From Trichomonas tenax (taxonomy: Eukaryota > Parabasalia > Trichomonadida > Trichomonadidae), in contig JALKBU010001046.1 of NCBI GenBank assembly GCA_023091735.1, positions 1-17,795 of the forward strand: a DNA stretch of 17,795 bases, read 5' to 3'. The notes beneath the pieces were generated by a model, which worked only from the letters and a program-made list of their open reading frames with translations, was not told where the DNA came from and searched no databases. The position numbers and the translations under genes are program-made. This document shows, piece after piece, positions 1 through 7,459 of the stretch (its first letter is position 1; each line of letters starts with the position of its first letter).

Positions 1-135
1 CATGCGTTGAATGTTAGTTTTAACATTAATATTTGTTTATTATTATGGATTATAAAATATATTACTCAACTTATTTTAACATTATTATTTGCCATCGACC
101 CAAATGCGAAATCATATGAACAAATCGGGACTTGA

Positions 136-550
136 GCAGTTTCCGCAACTTTTCAAATCCTCTCAAAATTGAGATCCAATGTTGTGTCAAGTTTCAGAAG
201 CTCGAAAAAATTGAATACTTTACGACAAGATTTGAGAGGGCAAAATTTTAACGTCATTGCAAAGTCACTTTTGGTGATTCTTGCTTCTCGTTGAAGCCTG
301 CTCACCATACTTGCACCACAGATACTCCATCCTGTAGAGATGATAAGAGTCTTAAGACGAGTCGATTCAAGTTGTCCAGCATGAGATACAAATCAAAGTC
401 CGTCAAAACAACGAAATCGACAGAATTCAGTTGACACACGATAGCTTGGCTATAGAAATTGCATATTACGTTGTTAAATCATATCTCGAAAATTTCAAAA
501 TAATGCAAACCTTCGATTTCATATTTTTATCGACTAACACGTATTTTTAG
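136..550 (+). pseudogene. Decayed gene relic, two coding-like stretches
   Basis: I do not recognise a family. Two stretches read like protein in different frames. Bases 136-291 are open (52 codons) and encode a basic helical segment with KLRSNVVSSFRSSKKLN, ending at TGA 292-294. Bases 356-547 are open (64 codons) and encode an Asp/Glu/Gln-rich piece running into IEIAYYVVKSYLENFKIMQT, ending at TAG 548-550. Neither begins with ATG. The second has the spacing of a LisH-type helix pair, but this is only a resemblance. Base composition is more mixed here than in the following AT-rich kilobase. The simplest reading is one old plus-strand gene broken by a frameshift and stops. Alternatively both are chance ORFs. 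Confidence 0.3.
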
Positions 551-1834
551 CGACAGTCAAAGCAGAAGCAGCGTAGATCCTACCAAATCTCCGTATTACA
601 GCAATCATGGGCTTGTTTTTAAATATTGCCATTTTTTAATAACACGCTTCCATGATACACACTATCGGATATTTGTTGTCCTGTATCTGCTAAGCATGTT
701 GGCCTCTATTTAGCTGTTCTATTTCAATTATATGAAATTCGCAAAAAAAATTGTCAATTTATTGGCTATTACTCGGTATAATTACATTTCTAACGTGCGT
801 TAGAATATTGTTTCATTACATACATAAGACTATTTATACTTTTCAATGTTCAAAAAAACTCAAACATCCTATAGCTAACATTTATATCTAGAATTGAAAT
901 TATATACGTTGGAAGAATATTTCCAATTGAAGAAACCGATGGATGTCCAATATATATATTCCTATTTTAGATTTTTATCATATCTTTGAATAAACATGTT
1001 TTATAGCTCATATATACTGTTTTTTCTATATATTCTATATATAAAATGTATATTGTCAGTTGATCTATATAGAGCTCAATATATGTGCATTTGATTTTTT
1101 GCGTGAATATTTTGGGCTGTAATTCATTATACAATAAGAAAGTATTCATTAGAAGAAACAAATAATGTAAATCTAATGATATTAAAGACGAGCTCGATTA
1201 ATTTAATAATGCAAAATATCGAAAAGTATATTTATGTGCACTTACTATACACAAATTATACAGTGTAACGCAGTTAATGTATTTGTGAGTTAGTTGTTTC
1301 TTAAAATCGAATTGTTGTATTTGGCATATATTATAAACGTGCATCATTGTGACGATTTGAGTATTATGAATAGTGACTTTGCATAGGAATGCTGATATGT
1401 ATCATTGTAGAGTATCAGATCTTTTCAATACGCACTGTAGAAAAAGATAAATTTTTCGAGATTTCGGTCTTACCTACAATAACGTGCTTTGATAGTGGCA
1501 TTGATACATATAGAATATAGAGCATACAGCAACAAGAGATAACACCATGGTTTCAAACTGGAACAAAGATGCGATTTGTATCTCGGTAACAAGAATGAAA
1601 ATTATGATTTTCTTTGATGAAATCAAAGATACAAAAGGATTTAAAGAATAATATGATGTTAAATCAACCAAAATTTTATCTGACCAAACAAAAAGTGAGA
1701 TTGAATAGTTTACAATTGCTTCAAGTTGCGGAAAGGTGACAGGTCTCTGCGAAATAATATGAACAAATCGAAAATAAAAGTGACCATTGATAATGATAAA
1801 CGTGACATTTTATATTAAGTTTACGTCCGTTGTC
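551..1834. other. AT-rich stretch without a supported gene
   Basis: I see no gene here. It holds an 18-nt inverted repeat at 788-805 (TTCTAACG, TG, CGTTAGAA). It also holds a 34-codon ATG ORF at 1547-1651 on the plus strand (MVSNWNKDAICISVTRM...) ending in TAA, with no recognisable family; this could be a gene scrap. Runs of TATA dinucleotides at 940-1080 generate spurious minus-strand ORFs rich in I, Y and L. Confidence 0.5.
1813..1833 (+). promoter_or_regulatory. Upstream block conserved with 4471-4491
   Basis: A 21-nt block beginning TATTAAGTTTAC and ending CCGTTGT lies directly before the ATG of the beta-helix copy. It recurs with one mismatch at 4471-4491 before the decayed copy. Shared upstream DNA shows that the duplication included the 5' flank, and the block may hold promoter sequence. 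An ACATTT hexamer at 1806-1811 resembles the trichomonad initiator, with the first base off. Confidence 0.4.
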
Positions 1835-2861
1835 ATGGAACGAAACTTAGAAATTGAAGCATGAAGATAAATCTCCTTCTAGCGTCTGGGAAGAGTTCTA
1901 CAAAACAAAATATTCAGGAAAAGACTACCTTCGTTTAACCAATTCCGAACCTTCTGTTTCTTCCGACGAACTTTATTTGTATGAGTGTATTTTTGTGAAT
2001 GATATCGATGGTGCTGTTAATATAACATCTAATGGTGTTCGATTCCTCCACTCATCATGTTTTTTTGATGGATGTCGACGAAATGATTTTGGAGGTGCAA
2101 TCTACTTTTCTTGTGATGGCTATATTGTCCAAAGTCGATTTTGCACTATAAACACTTCAAGTGGATCTGGATTCCACTCATATGCTGAATTAGTTTCAGG
2201 AAGTGATAAAGACAACATTCTCATTGATTGTTGTATTTGTCTTTGTTCTGATGAAAATAGAGATGATACTATTTCTGCATGCTATGGTAATATTGGAATC
2301 AAATCCTCCAATATTACAAAAAATGATGTTTTTCAACATTCTGGTTTTAATTCATGTAATGCAAATAATGTTGGAAACGTTACATTTTCAACATTTGAAA
2401 ATAATTCTGCAAAATATTCTAAATGTTTTTATCATGGAGAATCAACATATCGATATTTTTGCTGCAACATCATAAACAATACTCAAAATAATTCTCGTTA
2501 TGGAACCTTAAATATTCGAAAGGGAGAAATTCAAATCGACAACTGCATAATTCGAGGTAATTATAGTTATGGGAAAACATTTTATTGTGTTAATGATGAT
2601 TCTAAGTTCACAGTCATCAATTGCAACATTGATAAATACACAATAGACACTATAGTTGGAGGAATATTCAACATTACACAGATAATATTTCATGATTCTT
2701 TCAACATTCTTCAACATCTTTCTGCTGAAGGTTGTTATGCTAAATTTTCTCTTCATTTTCCTGATTATATCAACAATAAAGATATCAAAACTATTCAAAT
2801 CGCAAATCATCCAATTCTTCGATCATTGTTTTGTTTATCTCATAAACTTTACCTGAAGTAA
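1835..2861 (+). pseudogene. Beta-helix surface-type protein, frameshifted near the start
   Basis: The main frame is open from 1851 to TAA 2859-2861, about 335 residues, but contains no in-frame ATG. The ATG at 1835 opens a different frame (MERNLEIEA) that stops at TGA 1862-1864. Compared with the fragment at 3951, one extra A in the AAA before TTG 1854 breaks the frame. The protein starts with LKHEDKSPSSVWEEFYK, then has a short-period pattern of small hydrophobic strands separated by N, C, G and S (GGAIYF near residue 80, ITKN, NNVGNVTFSTFENNS, CNIINNTQNN, IQIDNCIIRGNYSYG). This is what right-handed parallel beta-helix repeats look like, as in trichomonad surface proteins with Pmp-like or polymorphic beta-helix repeats. 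It has many Cys and N-glycosylation sequons. No clear signal peptide or membrane anchor is visible. The stop is followed at once by TAAA. It could still be expressed from a non-ATG start. Confidence 0.6.
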
Positions 2862-2865
2862 TAAA
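2862..2865 (+). terminator. TAAA poly(A)-signal-like tetranucleotide after stop
   Basis: TAAA directly follows the TAA stop of the beta-helix copy. In trichomonads UAAA at or just after the stop codon acts as the cleavage/polyadenylation signal. In AT-rich DNA a single match is weak evidence, but it recurs at other ORF ends in the window (the TAA at 5238-5240 and the minus-strand TAA at 7462-7464). Confidence 0.35.
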
Positions 2866-2900
2866 CATAATTGAGAAATGACTAAAATTATCCAACTTAG

Positions 2901-3048
2901 TATAGATATCCGACCATTCAGTTTTTGTTGCCGAAGGTTAACGAAAAAAAGTGGAGCCATTTAAAAACACTTGAAATCATTCTTGAAGGGAAAAAATTGA
3001 GATTTTAGACTTTTATTATAGATATCCGACCATTCAGCTTTTGTTGCC
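2901..3048 (+). repeat. 32-nt direct repeat, two copies (2901-2932, 3017-3048)
   Basis: The block starting TATAGATATCCGACCATTCAG and ending TTTTGTTGCC occurs at 2901-2932 and again at 3017-3048 with one mismatch (T/C), 116 bp apart. The intervening DNA has no reading frame. It is probably a local duplication in the 3' flank of the beta-helix copy. Confidence 0.85.
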
Positions 3049-3104
3049 CTGGGATACACTTTTCGGGATACATCGGGATTTGACACTTTTCTAGCAGATT
3101 TTTA

Positions 3105-3350
3105 CAAATTACATGTCAAAATTAAGTTACATAAATTTTGCCGAAGTTAAGGCTATTCGAAGGAAGTGAAAAAACAATGTTCTTGTTAATGTTTGTATTT
3201 GACTTGGTTCTGATGCTTGTTCTTGTTCTCTTGATGCATTTTGTGGTAAAATTGGAATCAATTTTTCTAATATCACCCAAAACAATCCTTTTAGATTTTC
3301 TTTCAGTCGTTTTCAAATTACATGTCAAAATTAAGTTACATAAATTTTGC
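3105..3350 (+). repeat. Perfect 37-bp direct repeat flanking a gene fragment
   Basis: Bases 3105-3141 and 3314-3350 are identical over 37 nt (starting CAAATTACATGTCAAAATTA). They bracket the internal beta-helix fragment at about 3155-3313. The similarity continues patchily beyond (AAGTTAAGGCTAT versus AATTAAGGGCTAT). The arrangement looks like a duplication or repair scar around inserted gene DNA. Confidence 0.9.
3155..3313 (+). pseudogene. Internal fragment of the beta-helix gene
   Basis: The nucleotides align with about 2190-2350 of the larger copy: GGAAGTGA...ACAAT, then TTGT/ATTTG..TTGGTTCTGATG, then GGTAAAATTGGAATCAA and CTAATATCACCCAAAA against the corresponding GGTAATATTGGAATCAA and CCAATATTACAAAAAA. 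In the matching frame it reads NVLVNVCI, TGA, LGSDACSCSLDAFCGKIGI, then NFSNITQNN, so it keeps the Cys/Asn-rich beta-helix character but has a stop and no start. A longer ORF in another frame (3138-3362) is a shadow. The fragment is flanked on both sides by the 37-bp direct repeat. Confidence 0.65.
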
Positions 3351-3601
3351 ATGCATAATTAAGGGCTATCTAATATGCTTTATAATGCGCGTTTTATTTT
3401 TCTAATTCCATTATTTGTCATTTGGCAAAATACAAATTCAAAAAAAATCACGTTTTTAAGGTTCGGGATACGGGAAGGACAAGTTTTTGGATCCCCAATA
3501 CTTTGGGAAAAAGTTGGATCTATAAACTTAGTTATGATATTTTACTCTTTTGGATACGGATTGGAAAATTGTGAATTTAAGTTATTATATAAACCAAATC
3601 A

Positions 3602-3887
3602 AATGTACTTATAATCCAAGGATTTGCTTCCTTCCATTATCAATTTTTCTTTGTCAAGTTTTTATCACTACCTAAATAAAAACGAATATTCTTGATGACA
3701 TTGTTTCAATATTGTCAACAGCATCCAAGATTTAAAAAATTACTGACTTCAATTTCAGCTTGTGAAAGAAGAAATGTGTTAAAATATTAGTATAACTCAA
3801 TTCAATGATATGAAGCATTTTATTAGCCCGAGAAGGATTCTTTGAAATGTGGTTAAGAATGTCACAGCCTTTGAAAGTTACAGTCAT
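3602..3887 (-). pseudogene. Decayed minus-strand reading frame, unknown family
   Basis: On the minus strand an ATG at 3887-3885 opens MTVTFKGCDILNHISKN, continuing through NKMLHIIELSYTNILTHFFF to TAA. A shift into another frame gives SQAEIEVSNFLNLGCC, then after stops NNVIKNIRFYLGSDKNLTKKN and KEANPWII. The succession of protein-like pieces on one strand suggests a small gene broken by at least one frameshift and several stops. I recognise no family. It lies antisense to, and 64 bp from, the N-terminal beta-helix fragment at 3951. It could be chance reading in AT-rich DNA. Confidence 0.3.
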
Positions 3888-3950
3888 TTTATTATTTTGT
3901 GACTATTTTATTCAATTTAAGAATAAAAATTCAAATAAAGTCTTCAATGA

Positions 3951-4028
3951 ATGAAAACCTGGGAATTGAAATATGAAGATATAGAACTTCCTAGAGTATG
4001 GGATAAATTCTACAAAATTTCTGACTAA
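3951..4028 (+). pseudogene. N-terminal fragment of the beta-helix family
   Basis: ATG 3951 opens 25 codons ending in TAA 4026-4028. The peptide ELKYEDIELPRVWDKFYK corresponds to LKHEDKSPSSVWEEFYK of the copy at 1835 and LKHEDKSLPSVWDEFYR of the copy at 4512. It has a proper ATG in frame with the conserved motif, so it shows the likely intact 5' end of the family. After the motif, similarity to the beta-helix part is lost and the frame closes. It is a stranded first exon-sized piece, or a copy cut by rearrangement. Confidence 0.55.
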
Positions 4029-4085
4029 ACTGATTTGTTAATAAATTGATTTTTGAAAAACCTACAATTTGAAAAATTATGAAAG

Positions 4086-4349
4086 ATGTCAAAAAAGCAA
4101 AGAACGAAAAAGAACGAATATCTGCATACTAATGTCAACATCATGCATCGCGATGCCCTTAAAAATATAATTAAACAGATTGAAGTACAACGAAAACTAA
4201 ATGAGCACAACAAGAAAATTAAAGAGACACTAAACATTAACGGCAACTATTCCAAATCTTTCCATATGCTGTTCTTGACAGCAATATATGTTAAAGGTTA
4301 TACTCACTATGATTTAGCAATATATTTGTTTATAGTTATGTATTTTTAA
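4086..4349 (+). CDS. Hypothetical basic helical ORF, 87 aa
   Basis: The ORF starts at ATG 4086 and ends at TAA (TAAAAAG) 4347-4349. The first half is basic and helical (ALKNIIKQIEVQRKLNEHN, KKIKETLNI), possibly a short coiled coil. The second half is hydrophobic and aromatic (LFLTAIYV, YDLAIYLFIVMYF), possibly a tail anchor. An overlapping start at 4079 in another frame gives MKDVKKAKNEKERISAY before a stop, which hints that the real frame has shifted. I recognise no family. It may be a relic rather than a live gene. Confidence 0.25.
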   Translation: MSKKQRTKKNEYLHTNVNIMHRDALKNIIKQIEVQRKLNEHNKKIKETLNINGNYSKSFHMLFLTAIYVKGYTHYDLAIYLFIVMYF

Positions 4350-4470
4350 AAAGTTTCCTTAAATAAATCAGTCGAGGAACAAGATCAAAGTTATTTAAAA
4401 GTTATTATAATACAGTAAATTGAATAGTTTATTAAAAGTGATGATTAAAGTGAATAAATATGATGGTTTT

Positions 4471-4686
4471 TATTAAGTTTACATCCGTTGTATTGATACA
4501 AAATTGTCAAATTGAAGCACGAAGATAAATCTCTTCCTAGTGTTTGGGATGAGTTCTACAGATCTTCATATTCAGTTAAGAAACTCAAATTATTCTATCT
4601 CTTCCGATGAACTTTATTTGTTTGAGCATTTTCGAAGATTTAACTAATGGTACTCTCTATTCAATCAAATGGTGTTCGATTCCTCT
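4471..4686 (+). pseudogene. Decayed 5' copy of the beta-helix gene
   Basis: This matches 1813-2055 of the larger copy. It has the upstream block at 4471-4491, then from TTG 4512 LKHEDKSLPSVWDEFYR followed by SSYSVKK and a stop at TGA 4608-4610. After a deletion, ACTTTATTTGTTTGAGCATT and AATGGTGTTCGATTCCTC pair with the same blocks of the larger copy. The position of the larger copy's ATG is changed here (TTG in place of ATG), and the same AAATTGAAG context is present. Homology ends near 4686, where an unrelated minus-strand frame begins. It is clearly a dead, deleted duplicate. Confidence 0.7.
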
Positions 4687-4877
4687 CTGAGACCTATGGC
4701 TTTTATCTCACTTGGATCGTTCAACCATCGCATCAGGTAATCAAAATTGAATCCGACATCTTTCGTATATGAAGGCGAGAGATCCGAACCATTACGTGTT
4801 ACATCGTTATCGGTGAATATTTCCTCTACTGCTTTTGTCGATGAACGTTTACTTAAATTATTTTGTGAATCAAACAT
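4665..4877 (-). CDS. Hypothetical 70-aa ORF, probably 3'-truncated
   Basis: I chose ATG 4877-4875, since a longer open stretch upstream has no ATG. The peptide is acidic and polar: MFDSQNNLSKRSSTKAVEEI, then FTDNDVTRNGSDLSPSY, GFNFDYLMRWLNDPSEIK and GLREESNTI, ending at TGA 4667-4665. The final seven or so codons are read out of the beta-helix relic (GGTGTTCGATTCCTC on the other strand), so the gene appears to be cut where it joins that relic. It faces away from the ORF at 4941, with 63 bp between the two ATGs. I recognise no family. Confidence 0.35.
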   Translation of the reverse strand: MFDSQNNLSKRSSTKAVEEIFTDNDVTRNGSDLSPSYTKDVGFNFDYLMRWLNDPSEIKAIGLREESNTI

Positions 4878-4934
4878 TTTAATATTATTAAAAATATGAA
4901 TTTTCAAAACTAAATAGAGAAAAATAGAGAATTA

Positions 4935-4940
4935 GCATTA
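4935..4940 (+). promoter_or_regulatory. Initiator-like GCATTA just before ATG 4941
   Basis: GCATTA matches the trichomonad initiator TCA(+1)YTW at five of six positions, with A(+1) at 4937. That would give a 5' untranslated leader of only about 4 nt, which is normal for trichomonad mRNAs. The same hexamer lies 13 nt before the ATG at 15643. Confidence 0.35.
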
Positions 4941-5240
4941 ATGGCAATGAATAAGAATACTGTATCATTTAGTCAAATATCAAAATTGGAGGAAACAATG
5001 AGTAATGGGTTGTGTAAATTTTATATTGATCCTTCGAGCAGAAGTTTCTTTTTCGAATATGGGAAGCAACGAATAAATGTAAATCTTACCGACAGAGCCC
5101 GCAGAAATTTGCAATATATAAATAGCATTCCTGTTGAAACAATATTGACTTACGAAAAATTCGCTGAGTATTTAGAGAAAATAAAAAAGTTATGGGAGGA
5201 TTCAAAAACAATTCATAATATCTGTATCAGATCAAAATAA
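4941..5240 (+). CDS. Hypothetical protein, 99 aa
   Basis: The ORF starts at ATG 4941 (a second ATG follows at 4947) and ends at TAA 5238-5240 followed by AAA, so the stop overlaps a TAAA signal. The protein has an even, soluble composition: a polar N-terminus, a likely beta-hairpin region (NGLCKFYIDPSSRSFFFEYG, KQRINVNLTDRARRNLQYI), and a helical Lys/Glu-rich C-terminus (EKFAEYLEKIKKLWED). There is no signal peptide or membrane helix. Codon use is mixed rather than purely A/T, and an initiator-like hexamer sits directly upstream. I recognise no family. It is one of the two most credible intact genes in the window. Confidence 0.5.
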   Translation: MAMNKNTVSFSQISKLEETMSNGLCKFYIDPSSRSFFFEYGKQRINVNLTDRARRNLQYINSIPVETILTYEKFAEYLEKIKKLWEDSKTIHNICIRSK

Positions 5241-5810
5241 AAAATTGTGTCAGATTTTTCAAATTTGTAATTGAAATGCTGTTTTGACCATATACGTCAA
5301 AATTGACTTTATTCAATTGCAGAGAGTAATAGATAGTCAACTATAGATCCGTTATATCCCTAAGGAAAGTAATTGGCACATCTCAGTAATTAATGCAAAA
5401 AGGAAATATTCGATGGGAATCAAATTTTTGTCAAAAAAAAATTGTGTTTGCGGAGAAAACATGTCTTTCGAGATTTTTGTTTTCATATCATTAATAAATC
5501 ATATATCTACTAATGTTATTATAATTAATATTGTATCTATTATATATGGTAATTATTGTCTATGTCTTTTATCAATCATTGGGTTGAATGTAATGAAAAC
5601 AAAAAAAAAATCCCATCACAGATTGTCAAAATTCGAGCCGTCTCTATTTATGGGATTGCTTATCAGCAACCTCAGATTCAGTTACAATTATGAGTATATC
5701 CATAGATTATATGCGAGGTATACTATATGTATAATAGCAGAGAAAGATTGTTTCAAAAATTTTTTGAAGAGAGAGTGAAAATTCTTTCTTCATCACATCA
5801 AAAAATGAAC
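5241..5810. other. AT-rich stretch without a supported gene
   Basis: It holds a short hairpin, TTTTGAC (5282-5288) with GTCAAAA (5296-5302). An ATG ORF at 5413-5778 encodes 121 residues dominated by I, N, S, Y and C with no domain pattern; I do not regard it as a gene. Confidence 0.4.
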
Positions 5811-5885
5811 ATTTTGGCGCCAATTTTTCCCACGAAACCCTTCTCGGCCTCAATTTTGATTTATATCCCGCCATGGCGCCAAAAT
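5811..5885. repeat. GGCGCC inverted repeat with E2F-like cores
   Basis: ATTTTGGCGCC at 5811-5821 is the exact reverse complement of GGCGCCAAAAT at 5875-5885. The left arm contains the palindrome TTGGCGCCAA, close to the E2F/DP consensus TTTSGCGC, and CCCGCC lies at 5867-5872. It is GC-rich for this window. It could be a paired regulatory site or the ends of a small element. Binding by an E2F-type factor is inference only. Confidence 0.4.
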
Positions 5886-5928
5886 TAAATGATACATTTA
5901 TCTATATAAGAGTTATTATAGGTGTGTA

Positions 5929-6299
5929 TTATATATGTGTTAATAGAATGATTCGGATTTGCTCTAATCTTTCTGCGCTAAACACACCCTTGCACACCTT
6001 ATATATGTGTATAGTGAACTTTTCAAAATTGTCAATATTTTGGATTTTGAGCGCCATGTTTGTGTTTTCAGGCCTTTTCGGTGGAGTATATTCATCAACT
6101 ATTTGTTTATTGATTTCGATTCTCTTTCCGCATTGTTGAATTTGAAAGAAAGGGAAAACCTCCATTTTTTATTGGGTTTGTCATTTCTAAGTGTTCCCCC
6201 AGAATGGTCCAAGCCTTGTGGTAAGTAATTTTTGGTAAATTCTATTATTTCTTCGATCGTCCAAATCTCTTTTCCATCTATCAAAAGAGATCTTGGCAT
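5929..6299 (-). pseudogene. Possible frameshifted minus-strand gene, unknown
   Basis: ATG 6299-6297 opens MPRSLLIDGKEIWTIEEIIE, then FTKNYLPQGLDHSGGTLRND and KPNKKWRFSLSF, ending near 6099. From about 6150 a second minus-strand frame continues with KRIEINKQIVDEYTPPKRPE, then NTNMALKIQNIDNFEKF and ends near 5929. Both pieces have ordinary soluble protein composition, which suggests one gene of about 120 residues with a frameshift between 6110 and 6165. I recognise no family. The start lies 13 bp from a divergent plus-strand ATG at 6313. Confidence 0.35.
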
Positions 6300-6312
6300 T
6301 TTTTATAAAATA

Positions 6313-6462
6313 ATGGATATTGTTTTGAATGAAAATCAAATGTTAATTGCTTTGCGTGAATCAAAATGGCGTGAAATGCATCTGAATGATCTAAATTTTT
6401 ATTTATATAGTTGGATTCTAATGGTGTTTTATTTATTTGCGTTGACAAAAGATGCGCCATAA
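6313..6462 (+). CDS. Small hypothetical ORF, 49 aa
   Basis: ATG 6313 to TAA 6460-6462. The peptide MDIVLNENQMLIALRESKWR continues into HLNDLNFYLYSWILMVFYLF and ends ALTKDAP. The first half is an amphipathic helix and the second half a likely membrane helix, so it could be a tail-anchored micropeptide. It diverges from the minus-strand ATG at 6299. There is no family match from memory, and it may be chance. Confidence 0.25.
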   Translation: MDIVLNENQMLIALRESKWREMHLNDLNFYLYSWILMVFYLFALTKDAP

Positions 6463-6664
6463 TTGTATCTGAACATTCCTGATATATTCGTATTTTTTGA
6501 GATTATATAACTGATTAGAGTAAGAAGCATAATATTTTGATATTGAATAAATTTTGAGCTTAACCGAACAGTATAAAATTAAAGAGTTCATGTATTATGA
6601 TATGCAATTTTTTAGAACAGAGAACCTAGAGATAGTGATGCAATCATAGATAAACTGTTCTTTA

Positions 6665-7459
6665 TCAACTATTGAAGCTTTCAAATTTTGAGTGTATCCA
6701 ATAGTCAAAGCAGAATATACGATAGGAAGTTTTGACATAATTCTCTTTTATATTTGTTAATTTTGCTGGGTTATCATGCACCAATGCATTGAATATTTGA
6801 AAGTAATTCTCTTGCGCTGTTGTAAATAATTTTGTAAATGCAATTTGGATTATATTTCCTTTCTCAACACAAAATTTAAAGATCTCAATGAATTTTTTGC
6901 ATTGCTCAGTTTCAACTATTACTAAAAATTTATGGATAATACCATAAATCTGCAGAGAGGATTGAATATATTTTGGTGTTGACAGTGCAGTGGAATTGAA
7001 ACAATTGCTGATAAAATCCGTGCAATCGATGTAGGCGACAAGTAGATTCAATATTAAATTGTGGTTGTTTGATTTAATTGAAAGGTTGACTTTAGACTCT
7101 ATTTCACTAAAGACGTCAGATTTGCCTAAAAATTTGTTATTATTAAAAATATTTGAGTTATTAAATCTATGGTATTCTATTTGACTCTCTTTTGACAACA
7201 AGTCATCAGTTATATCAACTTGTATTAAATTTGGCGTATTTTTGAACGAAATATATTTGATTGGATTATCTACAGCAATTAAAACTCTTAATGTAAATGT
7301 TGATGGCTAAAATGATTTGATCTTATTATGTGATAAATTTGAATATATCAAATGGAGGTCTTTAATGCTCTCTGAAATCATCAGTAAATCACATGAATTT
7401 ATGGTTAATGCAGTAATGTGGGCCGATAATTGAATATTGAAGAAGTCTATATTATCCAT
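6665..7459 (-). pseudogene. Helical C-terminal region of the long locus, one TAG
   Basis: From ATG 7459-7457 a single frame runs 264 residues to TAG 6667-6665, interrupted once, by TAG 7309-7307 (codon 51: KIKSF, stop, PSTFTLRVLIAV). No in-frame ATG exists after that stop. The product is soluble and mostly helical (LILNLLVAYIDCTDF, LQIYGIIHKFLVIVETE, CKKFIEIFKFCVEKG, AFTKLFTTAQENYFQIFNAL), resembling an alpha-helical repeat fold; I assign no family. Only 2 nt separate the ATG from the TAA that ends the coiled-coil frame, too little for a separate promoter, so I infer that this is the C-terminal domain of the same ancestral protein, displaced by a frameshift. Alternatively it is an independent gene with one nonsense codon. 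Confidence 0.5.

Noticed and set aside
533..550. ACTAAC...TTTTTAG resembling a trichomonad intron 3' end
   Set aside because: The usual ACTAACACACAG is not matched and no GTATGT-type donor sits at a suitable distance.
2203..2475. Overlapping plus-strand ORF inside the beta-helix copy
   Set aside because: It is an alternative frame of the beta-helix sequence, hydrophobic and M/I-rich, with no independent support.
5413..5778. 121-residue ATG ORF
   Set aside because: The composition is dominated by I, N, S, Y and C, with no domain pattern and no initiator or conserved context. It is expected by chance in AT-rich DNA.
5929..6299. Transposase fragment
   Set aside because: I could see no DDE/DDD pattern, zinc knuckle or recognisable terminal repeat to support it.
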